Of a stretch of 64,000 bases of DNA, positions 38,523 to 46,517 are shown piece after piece; position 1 is the first letter of the stretch, and the number at the start of each line of letters is the position of its first letter. A model generated the notes under the pieces. The model saw only the letters and a program-made list of their open reading frames with translations. It ran no database searches and had not been told where the DNA came from. Source of the DNA: Sphingobium sp. (lineage in GTDB: Bacteria; Pseudomonadota; Alphaproteobacteria; Sphingomonadales; Sphingomonadaceae). The stretch is taken from assembly GCA_020446425.1 (NCBI GenBank), contig JAGRES010000013.1:62001-126000 (forward strand). The letters are read 5' to 3'. Position numbers and translations under genes: made by a program.

Positions 38523-40532
38523 ATGGCGGACCCTATCCTTGACGATATGGAGGATGTAACCCCTTGGAAAAAAAGGGTTGATCGCGCGCTGCCGATATTG
38601 ATCGGCACGTCCCTGTTCATCGCCATCGGGGCCCTGCTTTATTATTCCAGCATGACCGCGCGAGACCAGAACCGCGCTCTGATGGATCAGCAGCGCAGCT
38701 ACGAGATCGTCACGCTGTCCCGGCGCCTTGACTCCACCATCGCCAAAGCGGAGTCCACGCTTGCCCGCTATGTCATCAGCATGGACCGCGACATCGGCCT
38801 GCAATATCAGGATAAATGGCAGTCGGCATCGAAAGAACTGGAGGCTCTGAAGCGCGTAACACGCAACGACCCGGTGCAAAGGCAACTGGTCGACAAGCTG
38901 AGCGCCGCATATCGTGAACGCGGCAATACGCTGAACGATATCGCACTGCGCATCAATTATAACCAGAAGGAAACCGCGCTCGGCAAATTCTATCAGGCCA
39001 GCAAGGCGCAAAGCCTCGCCCGCATCAACAGCCTGCTCGAGCAGGTTATAGAAACCGAGAACGAACGCCTGCGCGAAAGCAATGTCGTTGTCGAAAAGGC
39101 CGGAGACGAAGTCCAGCAGGTTACCAAGACATACCGGCTTGTCGGCCTCGCCCTGATCATTGGCCTGCTGGTTCTGGGCTGGTTTGTGCGCATGATCATG
39201 CAGGAGCGCCGGCGCGAGCGGCGGGAAATTGATGACGAATATTTCCGCGCGCAGGCTCTGGAGGCAGCTGTCTCCGCACGCACGGAAGAGCTGCAACTGG
39301 CTTATGCCAAGCTGCAACAGGAATCCTCGGAACGAGCCCGGGCAGAGGAAAGCCTACGGCAGATGCAGAAGATGGAAGCCGTCGGCCAGCTGACCGGCGG
39401 CATCGCCCATGACTTCAACAATATGCTGACCGTGGTGGTGGGCGGGCTGGAGCTGGCGCGCAAGCGGGTCGAGGACGTGCATGACGCCGTGCGCCATATC
39501 GACAATGCGATGGAGGGCGCGAACCGCGCTTCAGAACTGACGCGACGCCTGCTGGCCTTCGCGCGCTCCGAACCGATGCTGCGGGAAACCCGGTCGCCCG
39601 ATGAGCTGGTTCAGGGGATGGCCGACCTGATCGACCGCGCCATTGGCGACCAGGTGAAGGTCAATCTGGACCTGCATTGCGACGACTGGAAAATCCATGT
39701 CGACAGCCACCAGTTCGAAAATGTCGTGATCAACCTGGCGGTCAATGCGCGCGATGCGATGGAAGGCCGCGGCACCCTGACCATCCGGACCGGGCATAAC
39801 CGGCTGCGCGCTGGCGAGATTGGCGACTGCGCCGCGGGTGAATATATATTGCTGTCGGTCGTCGATGACGGATGCGGCATGTCCGAACATGTTCTGGAGC
39901 ATGTGTTCGAACCCTTTTTCACCACTAAGGATATCGGCAAGGGCACAGGCCTGGGCCTCAGCCAGGTGTTCGGTTTCGTTCGTCAGTGCGCCGGAGAAAT
40001 TCGCATTACCTCGCAACCGGGCCAGGGCGCGAAGGTCGATATATATCTCCCCCGCCATCAATCGGCCCCCGTCGGCATGCAACCTGCGAATATAGCGCAA
40101 CCAGCCAAGCCTGTTGCCTCGGCCGATAATGATGATGCCCTGGGCGTGAAAATATTGGTGGTTGAGGATGATCCCCGCGTTTTGGCGCAAACCCGGTCCG
40201 CTCTCGCGGACCTCGGTCATGACTGCATAAGCTGTGACCACCCGCACAAGGCGATCGCCATGTTGCAGGAAAACCGGGATATCGAACTTATCCTCAGCGA
40301 TGTTCTGATGCCCGACATGACCGGGCCGGAGATGATCGCGTCGCTACCTCCGCTCTATCAGAGCATACCGGTAGTATTTGTGACAGGATATGCGGGCGAT
40401 GTTTCCGGCAATGAAATGTTCGAGGGCCATTCCCTGCTGCGCAAACCCTATACACTCATGGCATTGAAGCAGGCGATCACGCAGGCAGTCAGCCAACAGC
40501 GCGCTTTATCATCAAGCGTGGTACAAGCATGA
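38523..40532 (+). CDS. Hybrid sensor histidine kinase with receiver domain
   Basis: A 669-residue membrane kinase: transmembrane segment about 21-43, a CHASE3-like periplasmic helical domain, second segment about 207-225, coiled coil, HisKA with His296 (GGIAHDFNNMLTVVVGG), HATPase (NLAVNARDAM, DDGCGMSEHV, GKGTGLGLSQVFGF) and a C-terminal receiver with Asp593 (LILSDVLMPDMTG). Its location inside the sphingolipid cluster suggests, without proof, that it senses envelope state. Its 3' end overlaps the convergent Tam41-like gene by 44 bases. Confidence 0.9.
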   Translation: MADPILDDMEDVTPWKKRVDRALPILIGTSLFIAIGALLYYSSMTARDQNRALMDQQRSYEIVTLSRRLDSTIAKAESTLARYVISMDRDIGLQYQDKWQSASKELEALKRVTRNDPVQRQLVDKLSAAYRERGNTLNDIALRINYNQKETALGKFYQASKAQSLARINSLLEQVIETENERLRESNVVVEKAGDEVQQVTKTYRLVGLALIIGLLVLGWFVRMIMQERRRERREIDDEYFRAQALEAAVSARTEELQLAYAKLQQESSERARAEESLRQMQKMEAVGQLTGGIAHDFNNMLTVVVGGLELARKRVEDVHDAVRHIDNAMEGANRASELTRRLLAFARSEPMLRETRSPDELVQGMADLIDRAIGDQVKVNLDLHCDDWKIHVDSHQFENVVINLAVNARDAMEGRGTLTIRTGHNRLRAGEIGDCAAGEYILLSVVDDGCGMSEHVLEHVFEPFFTTKDIGKGTGLGLSQVFGFVRQCAGEIRITSQPGQGAKVDIYLPRHQSAPVGMQPANIAQPAKPVASADNDDALGVKILVVEDDPRVLAQTRSALADLGHDCISCDHPHKAIAMLQENRDIELILSDVLMPDMTGPEMIASLPPLYQSIPVVFVTGYAGDVSGNEMFEGHSLLRKPYTLMALKQAITQAVSQQRALSSSVVQA

Positions 40533-41409
40533 AAGCAGCGAGCAACGGGTGACGCCGCTGCCACGGCGTAATGACGATATCCGTGCCGGCATGCCGGTTT
40601 ATCTTCCACGCCAGATAATCTATTCCTCCGGCGAAAGTGAAACTCGCCTTCGTCAGCCGCACAACGCTCAGCCACTTGCCGCGCCACTGCAGCTTGCGCC
40701 AGCGCCGTGCATTGGCACGCTGCGCTGGCTCGCTTGATGAGGCTCCCGGGTCGATGGCTCCCTCGGCAATGGCCGCATCGAACACCTTCCGGTAATATTC
40801 GGGATCGGCATCGACAATGCTGGCCGCCCTACCCTTGCGCTCGGCGCGCAGCTCGGCGCGATAGGTATGCGAAAAGCCATGGTCGAATACGGCCTGCCAA
40901 TCGCCACGCCGGTCCGCCGCAACGCCGGGCAACGCCATGGTGAGCAATGTCGGCGCAGCGGCGCTGACAGCATTCGCCATGGCAGTGCGCGCCTCGTCAT
41001 CCGCTATCCAGACGAGCCGCGACGGCTGCGCGAAGCGCGCCCATACCGAAACATTATCAGCCTCCGCCCCACACAGGCGCTCAAAATCTGCCTGCGACAG
41101 AACGGCATATTTGGCGCTCAACCCATCATGCGCGAAGGGAAATACATTGGGGGGAATGAGGCGGTTAGCAATAGCCAGCCAGCTCTTGCCATAAGCGGAG
41201 CGATAATCGGATACGATCAGATAGAAATCGAGCATCAGTCCATCGAGCTGACGCTCGCGCAGGCAGGACCCATAAAACAGCACCGCCCGCGACGCGCCGG
41301 GATAAAGCGCCGCAATCGCCTCCGCCATCGCGGTGGCACGTGAATCAACCGGTTGCGACAGTTCATCGGCAACAAGAGCCGATAGTTTAGATTGGCTGGA
41401 GAAGGTCAC
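40489..41409 (-). CDS. Tam41/Mmp37-like nucleotidyltransferase, candidate CDP-lipid synthase
   Basis: A 306-residue protein with no signal peptide. Its N-terminal half fits the Tam41 (mitochondrial CDP-diacylglycerol synthase) pattern: FYGSCLRERQLDGLMLDFYL (residues 45-64, GS followed by Asp56 and Asp61 as metal ligands), then LSAKYAVLS (97-105) and WARFAQPSRLVW (123-134), equivalent to the K-YGVI and L-AGR-KP blocks. Tam41 makes a CDP-lipid from a lipid phosphate and CTP. The upstream lipid kinase is coupled to it by a GTGA overlap, so a kinase product (phosphatidate or ceramide phosphate) is the likely substrate. The family assignment is from motif memory; substrate is inference. A basic, hydrophobic C-terminus may bind membrane. 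Confidence 0.65.
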   Translation of the reverse strand: MTFSSQSKLSALVADELSQPVDSRATAMAEAIAALYPGASRAVLFYGSCLRERQLDGLMLDFYLIVSDYRSAYGKSWLAIANRLIPPNVFPFAHDGLSAKYAVLSQADFERLCGAEADNVSVWARFAQPSRLVWIADDEARTAMANAVSAAAPTLLTMALPGVAADRRGDWQAVFDHGFSHTYRAELRAERKGRAASIVDADPEYYRKVFDAAIAEGAIDPGASSSEPAQRANARRWRKLQWRGKWLSVVRLTKASFTFAGGIDYLAWKINRHAGTDIVITPWQRRHPLLAAFMLVPRLMIKRAVG

Positions 41410-42380
41410 GCCGCCAGACGCAGGAAGGGTACGGGCGGTGTCGATTTAAGGACGATGGGCCGCCCTTCATCCGCCTGAAAAATCTCGCCATCCAGAATGA
41501 CGCTGCTGTTCTCGCCCTCGATGCGGATGGTATCGCCATGCTCCAGATGGATACCCTCCATCTGGCGCGAACCGAACCGGCCCAATATGCTCAGGAACAG
41601 CATGACGAACACAGCCTTCGGGCTGTGATCGACCGCCAGCAATTTCAAACGGCCGCCTGCGGCCTGTCCGGCAGGGCGCGCACCCAGCAACAGCTTTTCC
41701 AGCGTCGTGACGATAAGCACCGCAAATCGGCCCGCCAGCTGCCCGTCTCGGATCAGCGATATGGACACAGGCCGCGCGGCGGGCGGCATATACCGCCCCT
41801 TGATCCCGAAAAACACGGACGCCAGCACCGCCATAGCCGTCAGGAAGTGCGATATCCCGTTGGACAGGCCCAGCGGATAGATGCGGTTGCGGCAATAGAG
41901 GATCGAATCCGCCAGGCCCGCTCCGCCCAAAAACATTCCCAGCACCGGGCGGCTGCTATCCTCTCCATCAGACAGGGCGATCAGCTCACGCGCGACGACA
42001 TGGTTGGCGATGTCCGTCTTCGCGATATGGACAATGCGCTCCAGCGCCTTGATGGGGTCGCCCCGAATACCCAGATCAAGTGCGATCAGATTGGTCTTGC
42101 CATTGGGTAGCACCGCAACCGGAGGTACAGCACCGCCTTCAAAATAGCTGCCCTGATACAGCTCGGTCAGCGCGGTCTGCACCGTACCATCTCCGCCGTT
42201 GATGACGATCACGGTCGGCTTCACATGCGCGATCATCTGCATTGCGCGGCCGATCTGCTCGACGCTTTCTACTTCATAATGGAAGATATCGAGATGGTTC
42301 GCGCAATAGCTGCGGACGCGCGGAAGCAACTGGCGGTTGCCCGTCGATCGGGGATTGGACAGTAAAGCGACGCAAACCAT
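41406..42380 (-). CDS. Diacylglycerol/ceramide kinase-like lipid kinase
   Basis: A 324-residue DAGK-catalytic-family kinase with the nucleotide motif INGGDGTV (residues 60-67), PNGKTNLIALDLG and a C-terminal beta domain with GDTIRIEG and DGEIFQAD. It phosphorylates a membrane lipid. Caulobacter CpgB, a member of this family in a sphingolipid locus, is a ceramide kinase, so ceramide is a good candidate substrate here; diacylglycerol or sphingoid base are alternatives. AAAGGGGAGGG lies upstream of the ATG at 42380. Its stop overlaps the Tam41-like gene as GTGA; DUF2141 lies upstream. Confidence 0.8.
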   Translation of the reverse strand: MVCVALLSNPRSTGNRQLLPRVRSYCANHLDIFHYEVESVEQIGRAMQMIAHVKPTVIVINGGDGTVQTALTELYQGSYFEGGAVPPVAVLPNGKTNLIALDLGIRGDPIKALERIVHIAKTDIANHVVARELIALSDGEDSSRPVLGMFLGGAGLADSILYCRNRIYPLGLSNGISHFLTAMAVLASVFFGIKGRYMPPAARPVSISLIRDGQLAGRFAVLIVTTLEKLLLGARPAGQAAGGRLKLLAVDHSPKAVFVMLFLSILGRFGSRQMEGIHLEHGDTIRIEGENSSVILDGEIFQADEGRPIVLKSTPPVPFLRLAA

Positions 42381-42407
42381 ATGGACCGGCGGTGTGCCCT
42401 CCCCTTT

Positions 42408-42911
42408 CTACATATATTGCAGCCGAATGGCGATGCTGGTGGGATGCTTGCCGACATCGACGCCCACCTTGTCGACCGGCGGCTTGCCCAGATTGAAGAT
42501 ATTGGCCTTCGGATTATTGGAAAATCCGCCGCCATCTTTCCAGATGTCGGTCTTGCCATTGCCATTGGCGTCATGACGCACGGCAATTCCATAGCTGCCT
42601 GCGGTGGGAACCGGCATACAAACGCGCATGACGCCGTTCACCGGCTTCACGTCCATCTCGATGCGATTGAGCCAGCGCCCTTTTTCCAGCCACTCGCTCT
42701 TGGTCGCGCGATAGGACTGAACACGGATACGGCCATTATCCTTCTCGAAATTGCGAATTTCGATCAGCACGGCGGGGCCGGAATTGGAATAGCATTTGCT
42801 CATATCGTTCGATATGACCTGCTTCGCATAGGCCAGCGATTGCGTACTGACCGCGCTCAGGGCGACGCAGCCAAGTGCAAGCACCGGAACTTTGCGTGAA
42901 AATTTAAACAT
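42408..42911 (-). CDS. DUF2141 secreted protein
   Basis: A 167-residue exported protein: signal peptide MFKFSRKVPVLALGCVALSAV to about residue 25, then a DUF2141 domain with VLIEIRNFEKDNGRIRVQSY and the signature IAVRHDANGNGKTD. The family is a small periplasmic beta-sandwich of unknown role. The ATG at 42911 has GAGGAGAG about 9 bases upstream; the frame open to 43001 reads through the divergent lptF promoter. It heads a three-gene unit with the lipid kinase and Tam41-like gene. Confidence 0.85.
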   Translation of the reverse strand: MFKFSRKVPVLALGCVALSAVSTQSLAYAKQVISNDMSKCYSNSGPAVLIEIRNFEKDNGRIRVQSYRATKSEWLEKGRWLNRIEMDVKPVNGVMRVCMPVPTAGSYGIAVRHDANGNGKTDIWKDGGGFSNNPKANIFNLGKPPVDKVGVDVGKHPTSIAIRLQYM

Positions 42912-43037
42912 GACCAAGTCTCTCCTCGAAGCTATAGCCCGCACATGGCACATGCCGGTGCGCGGGTGGCCCTGTTCGCCCCAAGGGTGATATGGGATCA
43001 ATTTGCGGCCAAATCATGGTGACGGGACGACGATAAA

Positions 43038-44255
43038 TTGAAACCGCTGAGTGCGACCGACCGCTACATCGCGAAACAGATTGCCATTCCGCTCGCCAGC
43101 ACGCTGGTGATCGCCGCGATGCTGCTGGTGCTCGACAAGATGCTGCGCCTGTTCGATTTCGTCGCAGCGCAAGGCGGCCCGGTCAGTGTCGTATGGCGTA
43201 TGCTGGCCAATATGCTGCCCGAATATCTATCGCTGGGCATCCCGATCGGTCTGATGCTGGGCATATTGCTGGGGTTCCGTAAGCTCGCTTTGTCATCCGA
43301 GCTGGACGTGATGCGCGGTGTCGGCCTGTCCCCTGCCCGGTTGCTGCGTGTGCCCTATATGTATGCCATTGCACTCGCCGCCGTGAACTTCGCAATTGTC
43401 GGCTTCATTCAGCCCTATGCCCGCTATGCTTATGAAGGCCTACAATATGAGCTGCGTTCCGGCGCGCTGGGCGCGTCGATCAAGGTCGGGGAATTCACCA
43501 ACCTAGGCAAGCAGATGACCCTGCGCATCGAGGAAAGCCGCGATCAGGGCCGCGACCTGCATGGCATTTTCGTGCGCGTCGAACAGAAAAGCGGACAGTC
43601 GCTGGCGGTGACCGCCGCGCGCGGCACCTTTCTGGGCACCGATGATCCAGACACGATCATATTGCGCCTGACCGACGGCGTATTGGTGCAACGTTCCGAC
43701 AAATTATCCAGCCCGCGTATCCTCAGCTTTTCCGGGCATGACCTACCGATCGACCTGCCGAAGATCGAGAATTTCCGCGGGCGCGGCGACAGGGATCGCG
43801 AGCTGACTCTGCCCGAACTGGTGCAGGTCGGCATGGCGGACAAGACCGATGTCATGACCCGCAACGAGGTGCGCGCCAATTTCCACTTCCGGCTGGTCGA
43901 GGTGGCGATGATGTTCCTGCTGCCACTGGCGGCGCTGGCCTTCGCCATACCGCCCAAACGCTCGACATCGGCGCTCGGCGTATTCCTGTCTATCGTCTTT
44001 ATCGTGACCTATCACAAGATCAACCAATATGCCGAAGCGATGGGCGCATCCGGGCGGATCGACCCGCTACTGGCCCTGTGGGTTCCCTTCATGGCCTTCG
44101 CCGCGCTGATCCTGTGGATGTACCATGTCATTGCGCATCGACCCGGCGGCCAGCCTATCGGTGCGCTAGAGGCTGTATTTGCCAAGATCACCCGCTGGCT
44201 CTCGAAATGGTTCCGTTTCGGGCGGCAGAGGCTCAAGCATAACGTGCAGATGTAG
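43038..44255 (+). CDS. lptF: LPS/lipid export permease LptF (YjgP/YjgQ family)
   Basis: A 405-residue permease with three N-terminal transmembrane helices (about 15-105), a periplasmic jellyroll domain (about 130-260) and three C-terminal helices (about 295-385). Start motif DRYIAKQIAIPLASTL and the GFRKLALSSELDVMRGVGLSP coupling helix are typical. LptF and LptG with the ATPase LptB extract a lipid from the inner membrane for transport to the outer membrane. The start is a TTG at 43038. In sphingomonads, which lack classical lipid A, the cargo may be a glycosphingolipid. Confidence 0.9.
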   Translation: MKPLSATDRYIAKQIAIPLASTLVIAAMLLVLDKMLRLFDFVAAQGGPVSVVWRMLANMLPEYLSLGIPIGLMLGILLGFRKLALSSELDVMRGVGLSPARLLRVPYMYAIALAAVNFAIVGFIQPYARYAYEGLQYELRSGALGASIKVGEFTNLGKQMTLRIEESRDQGRDLHGIFVRVEQKSGQSLAVTAARGTFLGTDDPDTIILRLTDGVLVQRSDKLSSPRILSFSGHDLPIDLPKIENFRGRGDRDRELTLPELVQVGMADKTDVMTRNEVRANFHFRLVEVAMMFLLPLAALAFAIPPKRSTSALGVFLSIVFIVTYHKINQYAEAMGASGRIDPLLALWVPFMAFAALILWMYHVIAHRPGGQPIGALEAVFAKITRWLSKWFRFGRQRLKHNVQM

Positions 44256-44267
44256 GGCGAGGCCGCG

Positions 44268-45368
44268 ATGCAACTCCAGTTCTTCCCATCCCGCCGCCTC
44301 GCCATCTATATGGCACGCAGCTTCCTGATCCGCAGTTTCGCGGTGCTGGCCATGCTGGTGGTGGTGCTGATGACGCTCGATCTGCTTGGTGAGAGCGGTA
44401 ATGTGCTCGCCGCACCGGGCAATGGCGAAGCGGAGCTATGGCGCTATGTCGGCCTGCGCCTGCCGCAGATTGTCGCCCGCTTCCTGCCCTTCTCGGTTCT
44501 GCTCGGTACACTCATCACGCTGGCGACGATGAACCAGCATAGCGAGATCGTGTCGATGAAGGCGGCAGGGTTATCGGCGCACCAGATATTGGCGCCGCTG
44601 TTTCTCGCCGCGGCTGGTATCGCGATCGTCAGCTTCACATTCAACGAGCGCATCGTCACGCGGGCGACCGCCGCGCTCAACGCCTGGGAAGACGTCGATT
44701 TCGGCGAGGTGCCGCGCGACAGCGGCGTGAAAACCAATGTGTGGGTGCGCGAGGGCAATAACCTTGTCACTGCGGGCATCATCACCGGCAGCGGCCATGA
44801 AGTCGCGTTGCAGCAGGTGGAGATCTTCAACCGCATCAACAACAGGCTCGTCAACATCATCCGCGCGCCCAACGGGCATTATGACCCGCAGGCGAAGGAC
44901 TGGGTGCTGGAAGGCGCGAAACTGTTCGACGTCAATCGCGGCACGGTCAACCATATCGGCACCATCCATGCCGCCAGCGGCGTGCGGCCAGATCAGTTCA
45001 CGCTGGCCAAGGTGGACCCGGACGGCTTGACATTCTTCAAGCTGCGTGAGGCCATATCCGACCTGCGCGATGCGGGTCGCCCAACCCAGTCGCTGGAGGC
45101 TAGCCTGTGGCACAAGCTGGCCGGGCCGCTTTCCGCCCTGCTGATGCCGCTGCTGGGTTCCGTATCGGCCTTCGGCTTAGCGCGCTCGGGCCATTTGTTC
45201 GTGCGCGCGGTGATCGGCATGGCGCTGGGCTTCACCTATTTCGTCGCGGATAATTTCGCGCTCGCCATGGGCAATCTGGGCGCCTATCCGCCCTTCCTCG
45301 CCGCGTGGGCGCCGTTCCTGCTGTTCGTTCTGGTGGGCGAAGCGGTACTGATCCGCACGGAGGAGTGA
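44268..45368 (+). CDS. lptG: LPS/lipid export permease LptG (YjgP/YjgQ family)
   Basis: A 366-residue paralogue of LptF, 12 bases downstream, with the same 3 + periplasmic + 3 helix layout. N-terminus RRLAIYMARSFLIRSFAVL and the MNQHSEIVSMKAAGLSAHQI coupling helix are clear. It pairs with LptF in the transport complex. It is followed 4 bases later by the convergent desaturase gene, leaving no room for a terminator. Confidence 0.9.
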   Translation: MQLQFFPSRRLAIYMARSFLIRSFAVLAMLVVVLMTLDLLGESGNVLAAPGNGEAELWRYVGLRLPQIVARFLPFSVLLGTLITLATMNQHSEIVSMKAAGLSAHQILAPLFLAAAGIAIVSFTFNERIVTRATAALNAWEDVDFGEVPRDSGVKTNVWVREGNNLVTAGIITGSGHEVALQQVEIFNRINNRLVNIIRAPNGHYDPQAKDWVLEGAKLFDVNRGTVNHIGTIHAASGVRPDQFTLAKVDPDGLTFFKLREAISDLRDAGRPTQSLEASLWHKLAGPLSALLMPLLGSVSAFGLARSGHLFVRAVIGMALGFTYFVADNFALAMGNLGAYPPFLAAWAPFLLFVLVGEAVLIRTEE

Positions 45369-45372
45369 AACC

Positions 45373-46431
45373 TCAGTCGCGCTTCACCATTGTGCTGCGC
45401 GCGATCTTCGCCACCAGAGGCAGCATGCCTTTATAGTTGGCGCGCTCATAGGTGGAGCCCGCACCCAGATGCGCAGTCAACCGGCGGTTGGCCTCGGCCA
45501 ATGAATGATAGGGCATGCTAGGGAGCAGGTGATGCAGCGCGTGATACCGCAGGCCGACCGGCGCCCACAGGCCCGGCAGCGTACCTGGCGGTGGCACATT
45601 GACCGAATCCAGATATTGCGCGGTCACCGTCATCGCCTCGCCATCATTCTCCCAGAGATGCGCAACCAAGGTACGCAGCTGGTTCAATACAGCGGTCAGT
45701 GAAAACACGCCCAGCGCAATAAGCAGCGGACGCCAGCCGATAAACTGCGTGCTCGCCAGCAGCGCGATGGCCCACACGCTTGCGCCCAGTTCCTGCCAGA
45801 ACACCATGCGCTTGAACGCCCCTTCGGGCGGGCGGCGGCGGAAATCCGGGTTGATCGACAGCGCCGACACACGCTCCCACACCAAAGTACGCAGCGGCGG
45901 AATGAGCGCCCCCAGCGGCACCAGTATCGCCGAGCGGATGAGCAGCAATGGCGGCGCGAGCAGCGCCACCACGATGAACAGCGGCAGCGACCATGGCTTC
46001 ATCAGCGCGAGCGGCAGATATTCCGGATCGTCCGGCGTGCCATAGCGCGTGCGCGCATGATGCAGCGTATGCACGCCCTCATACATGAAGGAGGGCGTGA
46101 GCATAGGAATGCCGACAATCAAGTTCCAGACAAAGCGGAAGCCGGGCAGCGCATTCTTGTGAATATGGGTCAGTTCATGGATGAACAGCAGCGCGCGATA
46201 CAACGCGAGCGCCGCCACCACGCCGCTCGCCACGGCCAGCGCACCGTTTTCCAGCAGGATCGCTCCGGCCAGCGCAGCATAACCGACAACTGCCGAAATT
46301 AGCATGTCCGGCCAGTAAATTCCGGGCCGCGCCGCCGACAGGTCGCGCGTCAAATCTACCGCCGCGCGCAACATCGCCGCGTCATCGGGGGTCTTGGCCG
46401 CCTTCTTGTCTATCTTCTCATACGCCGTCAT
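45373..46431 (-). CDS. Membrane fatty acid desaturase/hydroxylase family protein
   Basis: A 352-residue inner-membrane di-iron enzyme with the three histidine boxes: HELTHIHK (HxxxH type), HTLHHARTRYG (HxxHH) and HALHHLLPSMPYH (HxxHH). Several hydrophobic helices lie between them. It uses O2 to introduce a double bond or hydroxyl into an acyl or sphingoid chain. Position between lptG and the ceramide-synthase-like gene suggests a sphingolipid substrate, but the sequence does not prove it. The ATG at 46431 (MTAYEKIDKK) has GAGGCGGG upstream. Confidence 0.82.
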   Translation of the reverse strand: MTAYEKIDKKAAKTPDDAAMLRAAVDLTRDLSAARPGIYWPDMLISAVVGYAALAGAILLENGALAVASGVVAALALYRALLFIHELTHIHKNALPGFRFVWNLIVGIPMLTPSFMYEGVHTLHHARTRYGTPDDPEYLPLALMKPWSLPLFIVVALLAPPLLLIRSAILVPLGALIPPLRTLVWERVSALSINPDFRRRPPEGAFKRMVFWQELGASVWAIALLASTQFIGWRPLLIALGVFSLTAVLNQLRTLVAHLWENDGEAMTVTAQYLDSVNVPPPGTLPGLWAPVGLRYHALHHLLPSMPYHSLAEANRRLTAHLGAGSTYERANYKGMLPLVAKIARSTMVKRD

Positions 46432-46517
46432 GCACCCGCCTCTAAAATCCAATTGCGCGCAGATCATGGCAGCAAAGTGACATAATCATTGTCCAACTTC
46501 CCGGCACATCGTAACAA

